This document shows positions 56,624 through 64,000 of a DNA stretch of 64,000 nt, in pieces (the first letter of the stretch is position 1; each line of letters begins with the position of its first letter). Below the pieces are notes generated by a model. That model was given only the letters and a program-made list of their open reading frames with translations. It had not been told where the DNA came from and did not search any database. The translations under genes were made by a program, and so were the position numbers. Source of the stretch: Akkermansia muciniphila (GTDB lineage Bacteria; Verrucomicrobiota; Verrucomicrobiia; Opitutales; UBA953); contig CALQLO010000009.1 of NCBI GenBank assembly GCA_943331445.1, positions 1 to 64,000 of the forward strand, written 5' to 3'.

Positions 56624-57706
56624 ATGACCGCACCCCGCGAAGGCCAGTCAGCCAGCCAGCTCGCCCGGCGATGGATTATCACCCTCGCGACGATCTTCAT
56701 CGTCGCGCCCTTTGCGGTCTTTGCCTGGAAGACCCATCGCGACGCCGACACCAGCCGAGGCGGCCTCGACCCGCGACTCGCCCTGATGGTGCGCATACCC
56801 GCCGGCGAGTTCAGCATGGGCACGGATAAGGCTGATGAAAAACATGCCGAAGAAGCCCCTGGGCACTCCGTGCACCTCAAAGGCTTCTGGATGGATGTCA
56901 CGGAGGTTACCAATGCACAATTCACTGCCTTCGCAGACGCCACCGGCTTCGTCACCGATGCCGAAAAGGACCTTAGTGCGCGCGACTTCCCCAACGCCCC
57001 ACCCGAATACCTCAAGGGCGGGTCGCTCTTGTTTAAGAAAGTCGCCGGCGTAAACCCGCTCCAGTGCGGCGTCGGCAATCTGCCCTGGTGGAAATTTACC
57101 GCGGGCGCGAACTGGCGCCACCCCGAGGGCCTTGGCTCCGACATTAAAGAGCGGATGAACCACCCCGTGATTTGCCTCACCTACAAGGATGCGCAGGCCT
57201 TTGCCAAATGGGCGGGCAAGCGCCTCCCGACCGAAGCCGAATGGGAATACGCCGCCCGCGGCGGCCTAAAAAATAAAGCCTACGTTTGGGGCGACGAAGA
57301 ACGCCCTGGAGGCAAGGTCATGTGCAATCACTGGCAGGGTAAGTTCCCCGAACGCGACACCGCCGAGGATGGCTTCGCTGGCATCGCTCCCGTAAAATCT
57401 TTTCCAGCCAACGGCTACGGACTCTATGATATGGCCGGTAACGTCTGGGAGATGTGCGAAGACTGGTATCAGCCCACCTATTACCGAGTCTCCCCGAAAG
57501 ACGCCCCGTCCGGCCCCGCCATCGGTCATGACCCTGAAGGCACGGGCTACGGGCAACACGTCATCCGCGGCGGCTCATGGCTCTGCGACGAAGGCTACTG
57601 CTTTCGCTACCGCGCCACGGCCCGCCAAGGCCTGGATACGCTGACCTCGACGAACCACGCCGGCTTCCGCTGCGTGCGCGACGAGGCAACGCCGGCCAAC
57701 AAGTAA
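56624..57706 (+). CDS. Formylglycine-generating enzyme family protein with both catalytic cysteines
   Basis: 360 residues. A membrane anchor (WIITLATIFIVAPFAVFAW, about 17-35) precedes the FGE-sulfatase fold (MVRIPAGEFSMGTDKAD, GFWMDVTEVTNAQFTAFADA, RLPTEAEWEYAARGG, MAGNVWEMCEDWY). The C-terminal motif GGSWLCDEGYCFRYRATARQ carries Cys321 and Cys326, the spacing of the two copper-binding cysteines of true FGEs, which convert a sulfatase cysteine to formylglycine. Most bacterial relatives lack them. The active domain would be periplasmic or outside, and no sulfatase is in the window. Confidence 0.8.
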   Translation: MTAPREGQSASQLARRWIITLATIFIVAPFAVFAWKTHRDADTSRGGLDPRLALMVRIPAGEFSMGTDKADEKHAEEAPGHSVHLKGFWMDVTEVTNAQFTAFADATGFVTDAEKDLSARDFPNAPPEYLKGGSLLFKKVAGVNPLQCGVGNLPWWKFTAGANWRHPEGLGSDIKERMNHPVICLTYKDAQAFAKWAGKRLPTEAEWEYAARGGLKNKAYVWGDEERPGGKVMCNHWQGKFPERDTAEDGFAGIAPVKSFPANGYGLYDMAGNVWEMCEDWYQPTYYRVSPKDAPSGPAIGHDPEGTGYGQHVIRGGSWLCDEGYCFRYRATARQGLDTLTSTNHAGFRCVRDEATPANK

Positions 57707-57709
57707 GGC

Positions 57710-59047
57710 TTACTGCTTCTCCTGGTAGTCCAGGTCCTTGCCGAAGGTCTCTTCCATCATCCAAAGGGCAATGAAGGCGGCGCCAAAGCAGATCACGCCG
57801 AGGATTGCACCGGCGATCGACGGCACTACCCGCGCCTGGTTCAAGGGCATCGCTAAAAAAGTAAATAGGAGCGTCAGTGGCACCAATGATCCGCGCGCGA
57901 AATTAGGCACCGTCGTAGCCACGGTGGCACGGAGATTGGTGCCAAACTGTTCCGCCGCGATGGTCACAAAAAGAGCCCAGTAACCCATCCCGAAGCCCAT
58001 GAGGAAAATCAAGCGGTAGTAAGAAGTCGAAGTCCAACCGGAGGTCCCGAAGAGATACACGCCGACGCACGCCAAGCTGAATAACAGAAAGCCCAACACG
58101 ACTTTCTTACGCGAGCGCAGCAACTGACTGCAAACGCCACTAGCCAGGTCACCAAAGGTAAGCCCTAGATAAAATGCCGCGACCGACCAGTTATCCTTGA
58201 TGGGCTCGCCGACGACCCCTGAAGCGGGCGCGAAGACCGTCGAGGCACGCTGCACGAGAATGCCAATCATGTACCACGTCGGCAGGCCAATCAGGATACA
58301 GCGCGCATAGCGCAGGAAGCGTTCACCGCTTGAGAACAAAGCAAAGAAATTACCACGGGCCACGGAACCGACCTCCGCATGCTCCTTGGCCTGATGATAC
58401 ATGCCGGACTCACGGACGCCGACGCGTAGTGCGAGCAACATCAGACCAAGTCCACCGCCGATGAAATAACTCATCCGCCACCCTTCGACGGGCGCACCGA
58501 AGACTCCACCGACCACCCGACCGATATCACCCACATGATCAGCCATGTAGCCGGCGACAACGGCACCGAAAACACCGACAGTCGCAACCATGGCCGTTCC
58601 ATAACCGCGCCGCTCTTTAGATAATGTCTCCGAAACGAGCGCAATGCAGCCACCGAGTTCGCCCGCCAAACCAAGGCCAGCAATGAAGCGCCACGTCGCA
58701 TAAGCCTCGAAACTATGCACCATCCCGTTGGCGATATTCGCCACGGAATAAAGCAGGATAGACCCAAACAGCGTGGTCAGTCGGCCCATGCGGTCACCCA
58801 GGATACCGAAAAGAATTCCACCGATGAGCATGCCCATCATCTGCCACGACAGCAGATCCTGATACCAAGCGGCTCCGCTGATGAGGTGCCCGAGGCCGAG
58901 GCTCGTCAGGCTATCCTTACGGATCGTCATGAACAGCGTGAGGTCGTAAATATCGACGAAGTAACCGAGGGCGCCGACAATCACGGCGGGCTGGACGAGG
59001 TCGCGCCAGAGGGGTCTGGGCGCGGCGGAGAAATCAGGTTCGCGCAT
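57710..59047 (-). CDS. MFS transporter (metabolite:H+ symporter-like)
   Basis: 445 residues with about twelve membrane helices. The family motif around LFGILGDRMGRL (loop 2-3) and ERRGYGTAMV (loop 4-5) fits the sugar/metabolite MFS (MHS-like) group that imports organic acids or related compounds. The exact substrate cannot be told. It lies 3 bases after the FGE gene's stop on the other strand and 9 bases downstream of the FAD oxidoreductase gene on the same strand. Confidence 0.82.
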   Translation of the reverse strand: MREPDFSAAPRPLWRDLVQPAVIVGALGYFVDIYDLTLFMTIRKDSLTSLGLGHLISGAAWYQDLLSWQMMGMLIGGILFGILGDRMGRLTTLFGSILLYSVANIANGMVHSFEAYATWRFIAGLGLAGELGGCIALVSETLSKERRGYGTAMVATVGVFGAVVAGYMADHVGDIGRVVGGVFGAPVEGWRMSYFIGGGLGLMLLALRVGVRESGMYHQAKEHAEVGSVARGNFFALFSSGERFLRYARCILIGLPTWYMIGILVQRASTVFAPASGVVGEPIKDNWSVAAFYLGLTFGDLASGVCSQLLRSRKKVVLGFLLFSLACVGVYLFGTSGWTSTSYYRLIFLMGFGMGYWALFVTIAAEQFGTNLRATVATTVPNFARGSLVPLTLLFTFLAMPLNQARVVPSIAGAILGVICFGAAFIALWMMEETFGKDLDYQEKQ

Positions 59048-59056
59048 GGGTAGGGG

Positions 59057-60478
59057 TTACGCCTTCAGACCGTGCAGGTTGGCCATGGAAATGCCAGATA
59101 ACATTGCCCCGGTGACCCCCAGGAACCCTTGGTCGGTCCCAATCAAGAAGAGGTTATCGAGGTCGGTCCGCCCATCGCGCCGCTTCGTTGTCGATCCGTA
59201 AATCGCACCGTTCAGATGCCCGGTGAACTTACGCACGGTCCGCGGAGTGAAGACGTCGGTCGAAGTAAGGGCGGCGTCATGCATCGCGTCCGTGACCACG
59301 GGCAGATGGCGTCGGGCTACCCGGTTAAGCTGCCCACACCACTCCTGCTTACGCGCCTGATAATCAGCTTCAGGCAAGGCACACCAGGCATCGTGATTGG
59401 CTAGCGCCGTCACCCGCAACCATCCTTCATCGAGCACCCTGCCCTCTCCGTATTGATAGTTATTCGGAATGCAGATGACCCCGGAGGCGGGATCGACCAG
59501 CTCCTTCGGCGAGCGATAACTGAAACGCTCCGCGTCGCAGAAAAAGACAATGGTGTCCTTCCATCCAAAACCAGCGAAAGCCGCGGGCTCATACGTGGCG
59601 ATGGTCTCGGCATAACCGAGGCGACCGATGGCCGCAGCCCCGGCAACAGGCTCCACATCGGAACGCAGGCGCAGCGTCTCAACCGCTCCCGCCGATGAAT
59701 AAACCGCCGTGGCGGTAATTTCGGTACCATCATCGAGTTGCAACGCGGCCACCCGGCCGGCGCGCACCTCCATGCGTTTGACGCCGCACTTCATCCGGCG
59801 CTCGACCCCGTGCTCGCGGCATCGGTCAATCAAGAGGCGGATGACCTGGCGTACCCCGATGAACGGACGGGCGAAACCCTCCCGAAAGAGCGACCGCCAC
59901 ATGACGGCGAATTGGGAAACTTCGATGTCATCCTCCAGGGCACTGCCGTAGAAGCACGTCGGCAGAAGCAACATATCCCGGAGTAAGGGGTCCCCGAGGC
60001 GCTCCTCGAGCAAGGCCCGAGCTGAACCGCCATGGGCCTCAAGCGCAGCCTCATCGAGCGACGCAATCCAAGCATCGAGCTCGCGAAAACGGTCGACCGA
60101 CTTCGGAAATTCCTTTGCGACATCCGCCAGCAGGTCGTCGAAGTTATTGTTCAGCCGTAAATTCTTCCCCGCCATCGTCACCCGCGAACCCAACTGCGGG
60201 CAGAGATCGAGTTCTTCTCGGCGGATGCGTAATTGGCGCATCAACTTCACCAACGGCGCCCCTTTGACGCCTTCGGGTACCCAATTGGTCAAGGCATGCA
60301 GGCCGACATCATACTTACGCTGGCCCCGGGCATAGAATGAGTTCAAGCCGCCGGCGGCATTATGCCGCTCCAGCACGAGAACCTTCCGGCCAAACATCCC
60401 TAGGCGCACCGCAGCCGCCAATCCAGACATGCCGGCACCGATGATCACGGCGTCGTAATGAGAAGCAGGGGCGGACAC
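59057..60478 (-). CDS. FAD-dependent oxidoreductase of the phytoene dehydrogenase/retinol saturase group
   Basis: 473 residues. The N-terminal dinucleotide-binding motif VIIGAGMSGLAAAVRLGMFG and LERHNAAGGLNSFY are clear, and the C-terminal LDNLFLIGTDQGFLGVTGAMLSG is the second FAD-binding segment. Related proteins desaturate, isomerise or saturate carotenoid- or retinol-like lipids. No carotenoid synthesis genes are in the window, so the substrate is open. Operon-like with the MFS gene. Confidence 0.78.
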   Translation of the reverse strand: MSAPASHYDAVIIGAGMSGLAAAVRLGMFGRKVLVLERHNAAGGLNSFYARGQRKYDVGLHALTNWVPEGVKGAPLVKLMRQLRIRREELDLCPQLGSRVTMAGKNLRLNNNFDDLLADVAKEFPKSVDRFRELDAWIASLDEAALEAHGGSARALLEERLGDPLLRDMLLLPTCFYGSALEDDIEVSQFAVMWRSLFREGFARPFIGVRQVIRLLIDRCREHGVERRMKCGVKRMEVRAGRVAALQLDDGTEITATAVYSSAGAVETLRLRSDVEPVAGAAAIGRLGYAETIATYEPAAFAGFGWKDTIVFFCDAERFSYRSPKELVDPASGVICIPNNYQYGEGRVLDEGWLRVTALANHDAWCALPEADYQARKQEWCGQLNRVARRHLPVVTDAMHDAALTSTDVFTPRTVRKFTGHLNGAIYGSTTKRRDGRTDLDNLFLIGTDQGFLGVTGAMLSGISMANLHGLKA

Positions 60479-60522
60479 AGGGCTAATTTCGCGGCGAAGA
60501 GGCGAAGGTCAAGCGGCAGCCA

Positions 60523-61521
60523 TCAGGGTGCGGTAATTCGCAGAACTTCCTCGGCCGCCTGCTCGACTTGGAGCGCCGTAATGCGAGCTAAGGCTCGATC
60601 CATCCGGGCAAGGTAATCCGCCTGCGGCTCGCCTTCATACCGCGAGGTATCCACACGCACCACGCGGTGTACGCCACCCCAGGGGCGGGCACGCGCATAG
60701 TCCGACGGCCCGAACACCCCCACGATGGGCGCTCCGGCCGCGGCCGCGAGCTGGAGCACCGAGGAGTCCGAGCCGAGGAATAGCCGGGATTCTTTAATCA
60801 GCCTAGCAAGCTGGGAAAAGCGGAGGCGCCCGCGGGTCGACATCGCTGCTGGACCGATTAAGCCACAGATAGCCTCAGCCATGATGCGCTCCGCGCCGGT
60901 CGGTCCGGCTGAGACGACGATGCGCTCAACCGCGCGGCTGGCCAATAATGTCCGGGCCACGGCGGCCCACTTATCGATTTCCAAAATACGCTCCGGACGG
61001 CGCGACCCAGGGTGAATGACGGCATAGCGGCCCTCCTCTACCAGCAATCCGTGCTCCTGCATGCGCGACGGCGCAAACCACATAGCCGGTGCTTCGGCAT
61101 GGAAGCCAAGAGCTCGGGCCAACACCTCATGATCCCGGGCGACTTCGTGGGGATCGACAATGGAGCCGACGACTTTCCGATGTAGAAATGGTCGCACCCA
61201 CCAAGCAGGCTGGCCGGCACACACACGAAGCTTGGCCCCGCTCAGCGCCACTAGGCGGACCGCAGCCGGATGCGAGCCGAGGGCTACCGCCGCGTCAAAG
61301 CGCTGACGGCGCAAATGAGCCAGCAGTGAAAATGTCCCCGCCTGCGGATCAGCGCCCACCACATCGACAATCGCCGGGCAACCTTCCAAGGCCGGCTCCG
61401 AACCCGGTAAGGTTACAAAAGTCACATGGGCACTGGGATGGCGGTCGCGGACTGAACGCAAACCCGCCGTCGCGGCCAACGCGCCGCGCAGTCCGGAGAA
61501 CTTGACGACCAGCAATCGCAT
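60523..61521 (-). CDS. Glycosyltransferase family 9 (heptosyltransferase-like)
   Basis: 332 residues with the GT-B fold. The N-terminal LLVVKFSGLRGALAATAGL, the VIHPGSRRPERI nucleotide-sugar segment and LFLGSDSSVLQLAAAAGAPIVGVFGP near the end match ADP-heptose:LPS heptosyltransferases. It should add a sugar to the lipopolysaccharide inner core at the cytoplasmic membrane. Its ATG overlaps the stop of the MsbA-like gene by one base, so the two are coupled, which supports a role in the LPS pathway. Confidence 0.83.
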   Translation of the reverse strand: MRLLVVKFSGLRGALAATAGLRSVRDRHPSAHVTFVTLPGSEPALEGCPAIVDVVGADPQAGTFSLLAHLRRQRFDAAVALGSHPAAVRLVALSGAKLRVCAGQPAWWVRPFLHRKVVGSIVDPHEVARDHEVLARALGFHAEAPAMWFAPSRMQEHGLLVEEGRYAVIHPGSRRPERILEIDKWAAVARTLLASRAVERIVVSAGPTGAERIMAEAICGLIGPAAMSTRGRLRFSQLARLIKESRLFLGSDSSVLQLAAAAGAPIVGVFGPSDYARARPWGGVHRVVRVDTSRYEGEPQADYLARMDRALARITALQVEQAAEEVLRITAP

Positions 61522-63326
61522 CAGCCTAAGTTCTTGGACTGATTATCCCAAAGTCGCCGGAAAAGCTCTGAGGACTTATAAAGCTCTTCCCGGGAACCGT
61601 CCGCGACGATGCGGCCTCCATCGAACACCAACACCCGATCAACATCGCGGATAGTGCTAAAACGGTGAGCGACAATGAGGGTAGTCCGCCCCTTCATCAG
61701 CAGCGCCAGCGACTGCTGGATACTGCGCTCCGTATCTGTATCTAGGGCGGAAGTCGCTTCATCTAGAATCAGAATCGGGGCATTCTTCAGGAAAGCGCGG
61801 GCAATGGAGATGCGCTGGCGTTGGCCACCGGAAAGACGACCGCCGCGCTCGCCCACCTTGGTCAGGAAGCCCTCGGGCTGCGCCTCGATGAATTCCAACG
61901 CACCGGCCAGGCGAGCGGCCTCGCGGACCTCGGCGTCCATGGCCGTTGGCCTACCAAGGCGGATATTCTCGAGGATTGATTCGTTGAAAAGCACGGGCTC
62001 CTGGGAAACTAGGGCGATATTGGCGCGGAGGTCTGCCTGCCGCACGCTCCGGACATCGTGACCGTCAATCAAAATTGCGCCCCGCTGGGGATCGAAAAAC
62101 CGGGGCACAAGATTAACGAAGGTGCTTTTGCCGGCGCCGCTGGGGCCCACGAGTGCCACCGACTGACCAGCGGGAATCTTTAACGTGATATCAGCCAATA
62201 CCGGTTCGGCCCCATAATGAAAAGTGACGTCCTTCATTACCAGTTCTCCGCGGACACGAGCCAGCGGACGGGCGTCGGAAGCGTCCGCAACTTCGACGGG
62301 TGCGAGGATAATTTCCTCTAAGCGGACGAGGCCAGGGGCAGCCATGTTCAGTCGGCTGCTCACGCCGCCAAGTCGCTTGATCGGACCATACGCAAAGTAG
62401 AACGCGATAATCAGCGAGATAAGTTCGTTGAGCGTGAATCCATTCATCGCCCCGACCGCGATAGCCGCCGAGATTCCCAAGCCGGCGGTGATTTCAACCA
62501 AGGGAGAAAGCGCCTTTTCGTAGCGGATGAGCTTACCCTGAATCCGCAACCCTTCCTGACTGGCCTGATTGAAGCGCTGGGACTCGCGATCCTGTAATCC
62601 ATAGGCCCGCACCTCGCGAGCGGACTGAAGGTTTTCAACCGCGATACTATTCAAATCGGAAGCCGACTCCATCCCTTGGCGGGTTCGTTGTTGGATACGC
62701 AAACCGACACCCCGAACAAGCAGCACCGCAATCGGCACGACCATCAGGCAGAGCAGGAACCAGTATCCCTTCTCGTGAGAGAAACAGATCAAGACCACGT
62801 AGCCCAAGGAGAAGACCATCGTCAGGGGCTGGACGATTAAGTCATTCGAGACGTCGACCAACACCAGCCGTACCGAATTAGCGTCAGCAATAAGGCGGGC
62901 GAGCAAATCGCCGATCGACATTTTGCCGAAGAAACCGAGGTGTAACTGCTGAAGTTTGGCGAAGACATCACGCCTCACGGCCTCAATGACGCGTAAGCCT
63001 GCGAGATTAAGGAGGTAAGTTGAGAAAAACTCCCCGACGCCGCGGATCAGCATCACAACGGGAAGGAAGCCCACCGCGAAGGCCATCTCATACCCCTTGG
63101 GCAGAGTGAACGCCGGCTGACCGCCCAGCCATTTCGGCCACGTCAGGAGAGGCGCGGCGCGGGTTACCTCATCGCCGAAAACGGCCGGGAGAACCTTGCC
63201 CACAAGAAACGGCAAGCCAAGGGCATTGGCCGCCGCGAAGACGGCGGCGGCCAGCAGAGAAAAGGTCAGCAACGTGCGGCTTCCCTTTAGATAGGGCAGG
63301 TAAAGCTTGTAGCGGCCTCGGAACAC
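61521..63326 (-). CDS. MsbA-like ABC exporter (lipid A flippase candidate)
   Basis: 601 residues: a six-helix membrane domain (about 1-320) followed by an ATPase with Walker A LVGPSGAGKSTFVNL, signature GGRLSGGQRQRISIARAF and Walker B ILILDEATSALDTDTE. This is the half-size exporter layout of MsbA, which flips lipid A core across the inner membrane. Its coupling with a GT9 glycosyltransferase gene, and lpxD elsewhere in the window, fit that job; multidrug export is the alternative. A possible Tat signal or other tail is not seen. Confidence 0.85.
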   Translation of the reverse strand: MFRGRYKLYLPYLKGSRTLLTFSLLAAAVFAAANALGLPFLVGKVLPAVFGDEVTRAAPLLTWPKWLGGQPAFTLPKGYEMAFAVGFLPVVMLIRGVGEFFSTYLLNLAGLRVIEAVRRDVFAKLQQLHLGFFGKMSIGDLLARLIADANSVRLVLVDVSNDLIVQPLTMVFSLGYVVLICFSHEKGYWFLLCLMVVPIAVLLVRGVGLRIQQRTRQGMESASDLNSIAVENLQSAREVRAYGLQDRESQRFNQASQEGLRIQGKLIRYEKALSPLVEITAGLGISAAIAVGAMNGFTLNELISLIIAFYFAYGPIKRLGGVSSRLNMAAPGLVRLEEIILAPVEVADASDARPLARVRGELVMKDVTFHYGAEPVLADITLKIPAGQSVALVGPSGAGKSTFVNLVPRFFDPQRGAILIDGHDVRSVRQADLRANIALVSQEPVLFNESILENIRLGRPTAMDAEVREAARLAGALEFIEAQPEGFLTKVGERGGRLSGGQRQRISIARAFLKNAPILILDEATSALDTDTERSIQQSLALLMKGRTTLIVAHRFSTIRDVDRVLVFDGGRIVADGSREELYKSSELFRRLWDNQSKNLG

Positions 63327-63374
63327 GCCACCAGCGTGGCGATGAGCCCCGCAGGTGGAAACACCAAATCTTTC

Positions 63375-64000
63375 CTATTTCTTCTTCGGGAAAGCCACCG
63401 AGAAAGCTACCGCAAGCGCCAAGATGAACCCGATAATCGAGAGCGAGACGGCCGTCGGGACATGGACCTTGCCTTCATGGATGAGCACGGGGGGCACCCA
63501 TGCACCCAGCCGGCCCTCCAACTGGCCGAGTCCGGCCGCCCAAGGCAGGATCATCTTGAGGCCGATGAAGACTAAAATGAAAGACAGGGCGGGCTTGAGG
63601 AAGCGGAAATAATGCATGAAGCCGGAGATGGCAAAGTACATCGAACGCAGGCCCATGATCGCAAAAATATTGGAGGTGAAGGCGATGAAGCGCTTCTCCT
63701 CGATGGCCATCTCGGCCGGCAAAATGCCAAGCACGGCCGGGATGGAGTCGACCGCAAAAAGTAGGTCGGTACCCTCGATGACAAGCAACACCACGAAGAG
63801 TGGGGTGAAAACGCCGCGACCATCCTCCTTGGCCCAGAAAGCATCGCCGTGGAGGCGATTGGTCACGGGCAGGAATCGCTTCGTCATCCGGACGATGAAG
63901 TTCTCCTCGATGCCTTTGCCCTCGGCCTCGTCATGCGAAAGGGCAAGTTTGACTCCCGTGAAGAGCAGGAAGGCGCCAAATAAGGGCAGCAAGAGGGCAA
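63375..64000 (-). CDS. TerC-family membrane protein, 5' end beyond the window
   Basis: The visible 205 or so residues (frame open to the right edge) include several membrane helices and the family core IEGTDLLFAVDSIPAVLGI with FIAFTSNIFAIMGLRSMYFA. TerC/Alx proteins are linked to metal-ion (manganese) export and tellurite resistance. The start lies outside the window, so the N-terminal helices cannot be seen. The C-terminal helix ends in FPKKK. The gene precedes the MsbA-like gene on the same strand by 48 bases. Confidence 0.85.
   Translation of the reverse strand, partial: ALLLPLFGAFLLFTGVKLALSHDEAEGKGIEENFIVRMTKRFLPVTNRLHGDAFWAKEDGRGVFTPLFVVLLVIEGTDLLFAVDSIPAVLGILPAEMAIEEKRFIAFTSNIFAIMGLRSMYFAISGFMHYFRFLKPALSFILVFIGLKMILPWAAGLGQLEGRLGAWVPPVLIHEGKVHVPTAVSLSIIGFILALAVAFSVAFPKKK

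Noticed and set aside
56518-57180. N-terminal extension of pyrE by 220 codons
   Set aside because: The extension is antisense to the FGE gene and PyrE homologues start at MSSSQEEVL-like positions.

Overview
The window looks like a chromosomal segment of a free-living, Gram-negative member of the PVC superphylum, most likely Verrucomicrobiota (Opitutae-like). The evidence is protein-level. There is a giant exported 'membrane-bound dehydrogenase' with a C-terminal haem site, a family expanded in Planctomycetes and Verrucomicrobia. There are also exported sugar dehydrogenase and isomerase proteins, an OleA/OleB pair, and outer-membrane biogenesis genes (bamA, ompH, lpxD, an MsbA-type exporter). 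Coding density is high, base composition is moderately GC-rich, most starts lack an obvious Shine-Dalgarno sequence, and many genes end in strong hairpin terminators. I see no prophage, IS element or CRISPR array.

Layout. 1-574 has no gene I can support, but contains a terminator-like hairpin. 575-6385: exported trypsin-like protease, asnS, transaldolase, a small membrane protein and two RNA methyltransferases. 6452-11608: gyrA and gyrB (minus strand), with DnaA-box-like sequences upstream of gyrB. 11841-15012: compact minus-strand operon fabZ-fabI-oleA-oleB. 15101-25160: exported PrxQ-like peroxiredoxin, then a long minus-strand housekeeping array running rplY, pth, rpsF, ssb, rplI, dnaB, bamA, ompH, lpxD, prs (rpsR is absent from its usual place). 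25337-30377: exported sugar-oxidation group (haem/propeller/HEAT protein, Tat-type sugar isomerase-like protein, sorbosone dehydrogenase-like protein). 30552-32880: HU, tRNA-Leu, a DUF4236 protein, a small integrase-arm-like protein and an outer-membrane barrel protein.

32976-35945: two tandem ammonium transporters, each with a consensus sigma-54 promoter placed so that the mRNA should be almost leaderless. 36086-38379: a MerR-like regulator and a cytosolic VWA protein. 38477-43921: AsmA-like giant protein overlapping a BtuCD-type ABC importer. 43869-45601: 8-oxoguanine glycosylase, lipoprotein, 39-residue basic protein and tRNA-Asn. 45807-51057: sialic-acid-type group (two NanM-like kelch proteins, exported sialidase, hydrolase-Fn3 protein). 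51125-57706: enolase, tRNA-Val, NUDIX, YebC, YidC, PyrE and a genuine formylglycine-generating enzyme. 57710-64000: MFS transporter, FAD oxidoreductase, heptosyltransferase-like GT9, MsbA-like ABC exporter and a TerC protein cut by the window edge.

Themes: core replication, translation and envelope assembly are interleaved with scavenging functions (glycan sugars, sialic acids, ammonium). The most unusual observations are the twin leaderless sigma-54 amtB promoters and the fusion of type II fatty-acid synthesis genes with head-to-head condensation genes (oleA/oleB) in one operon.
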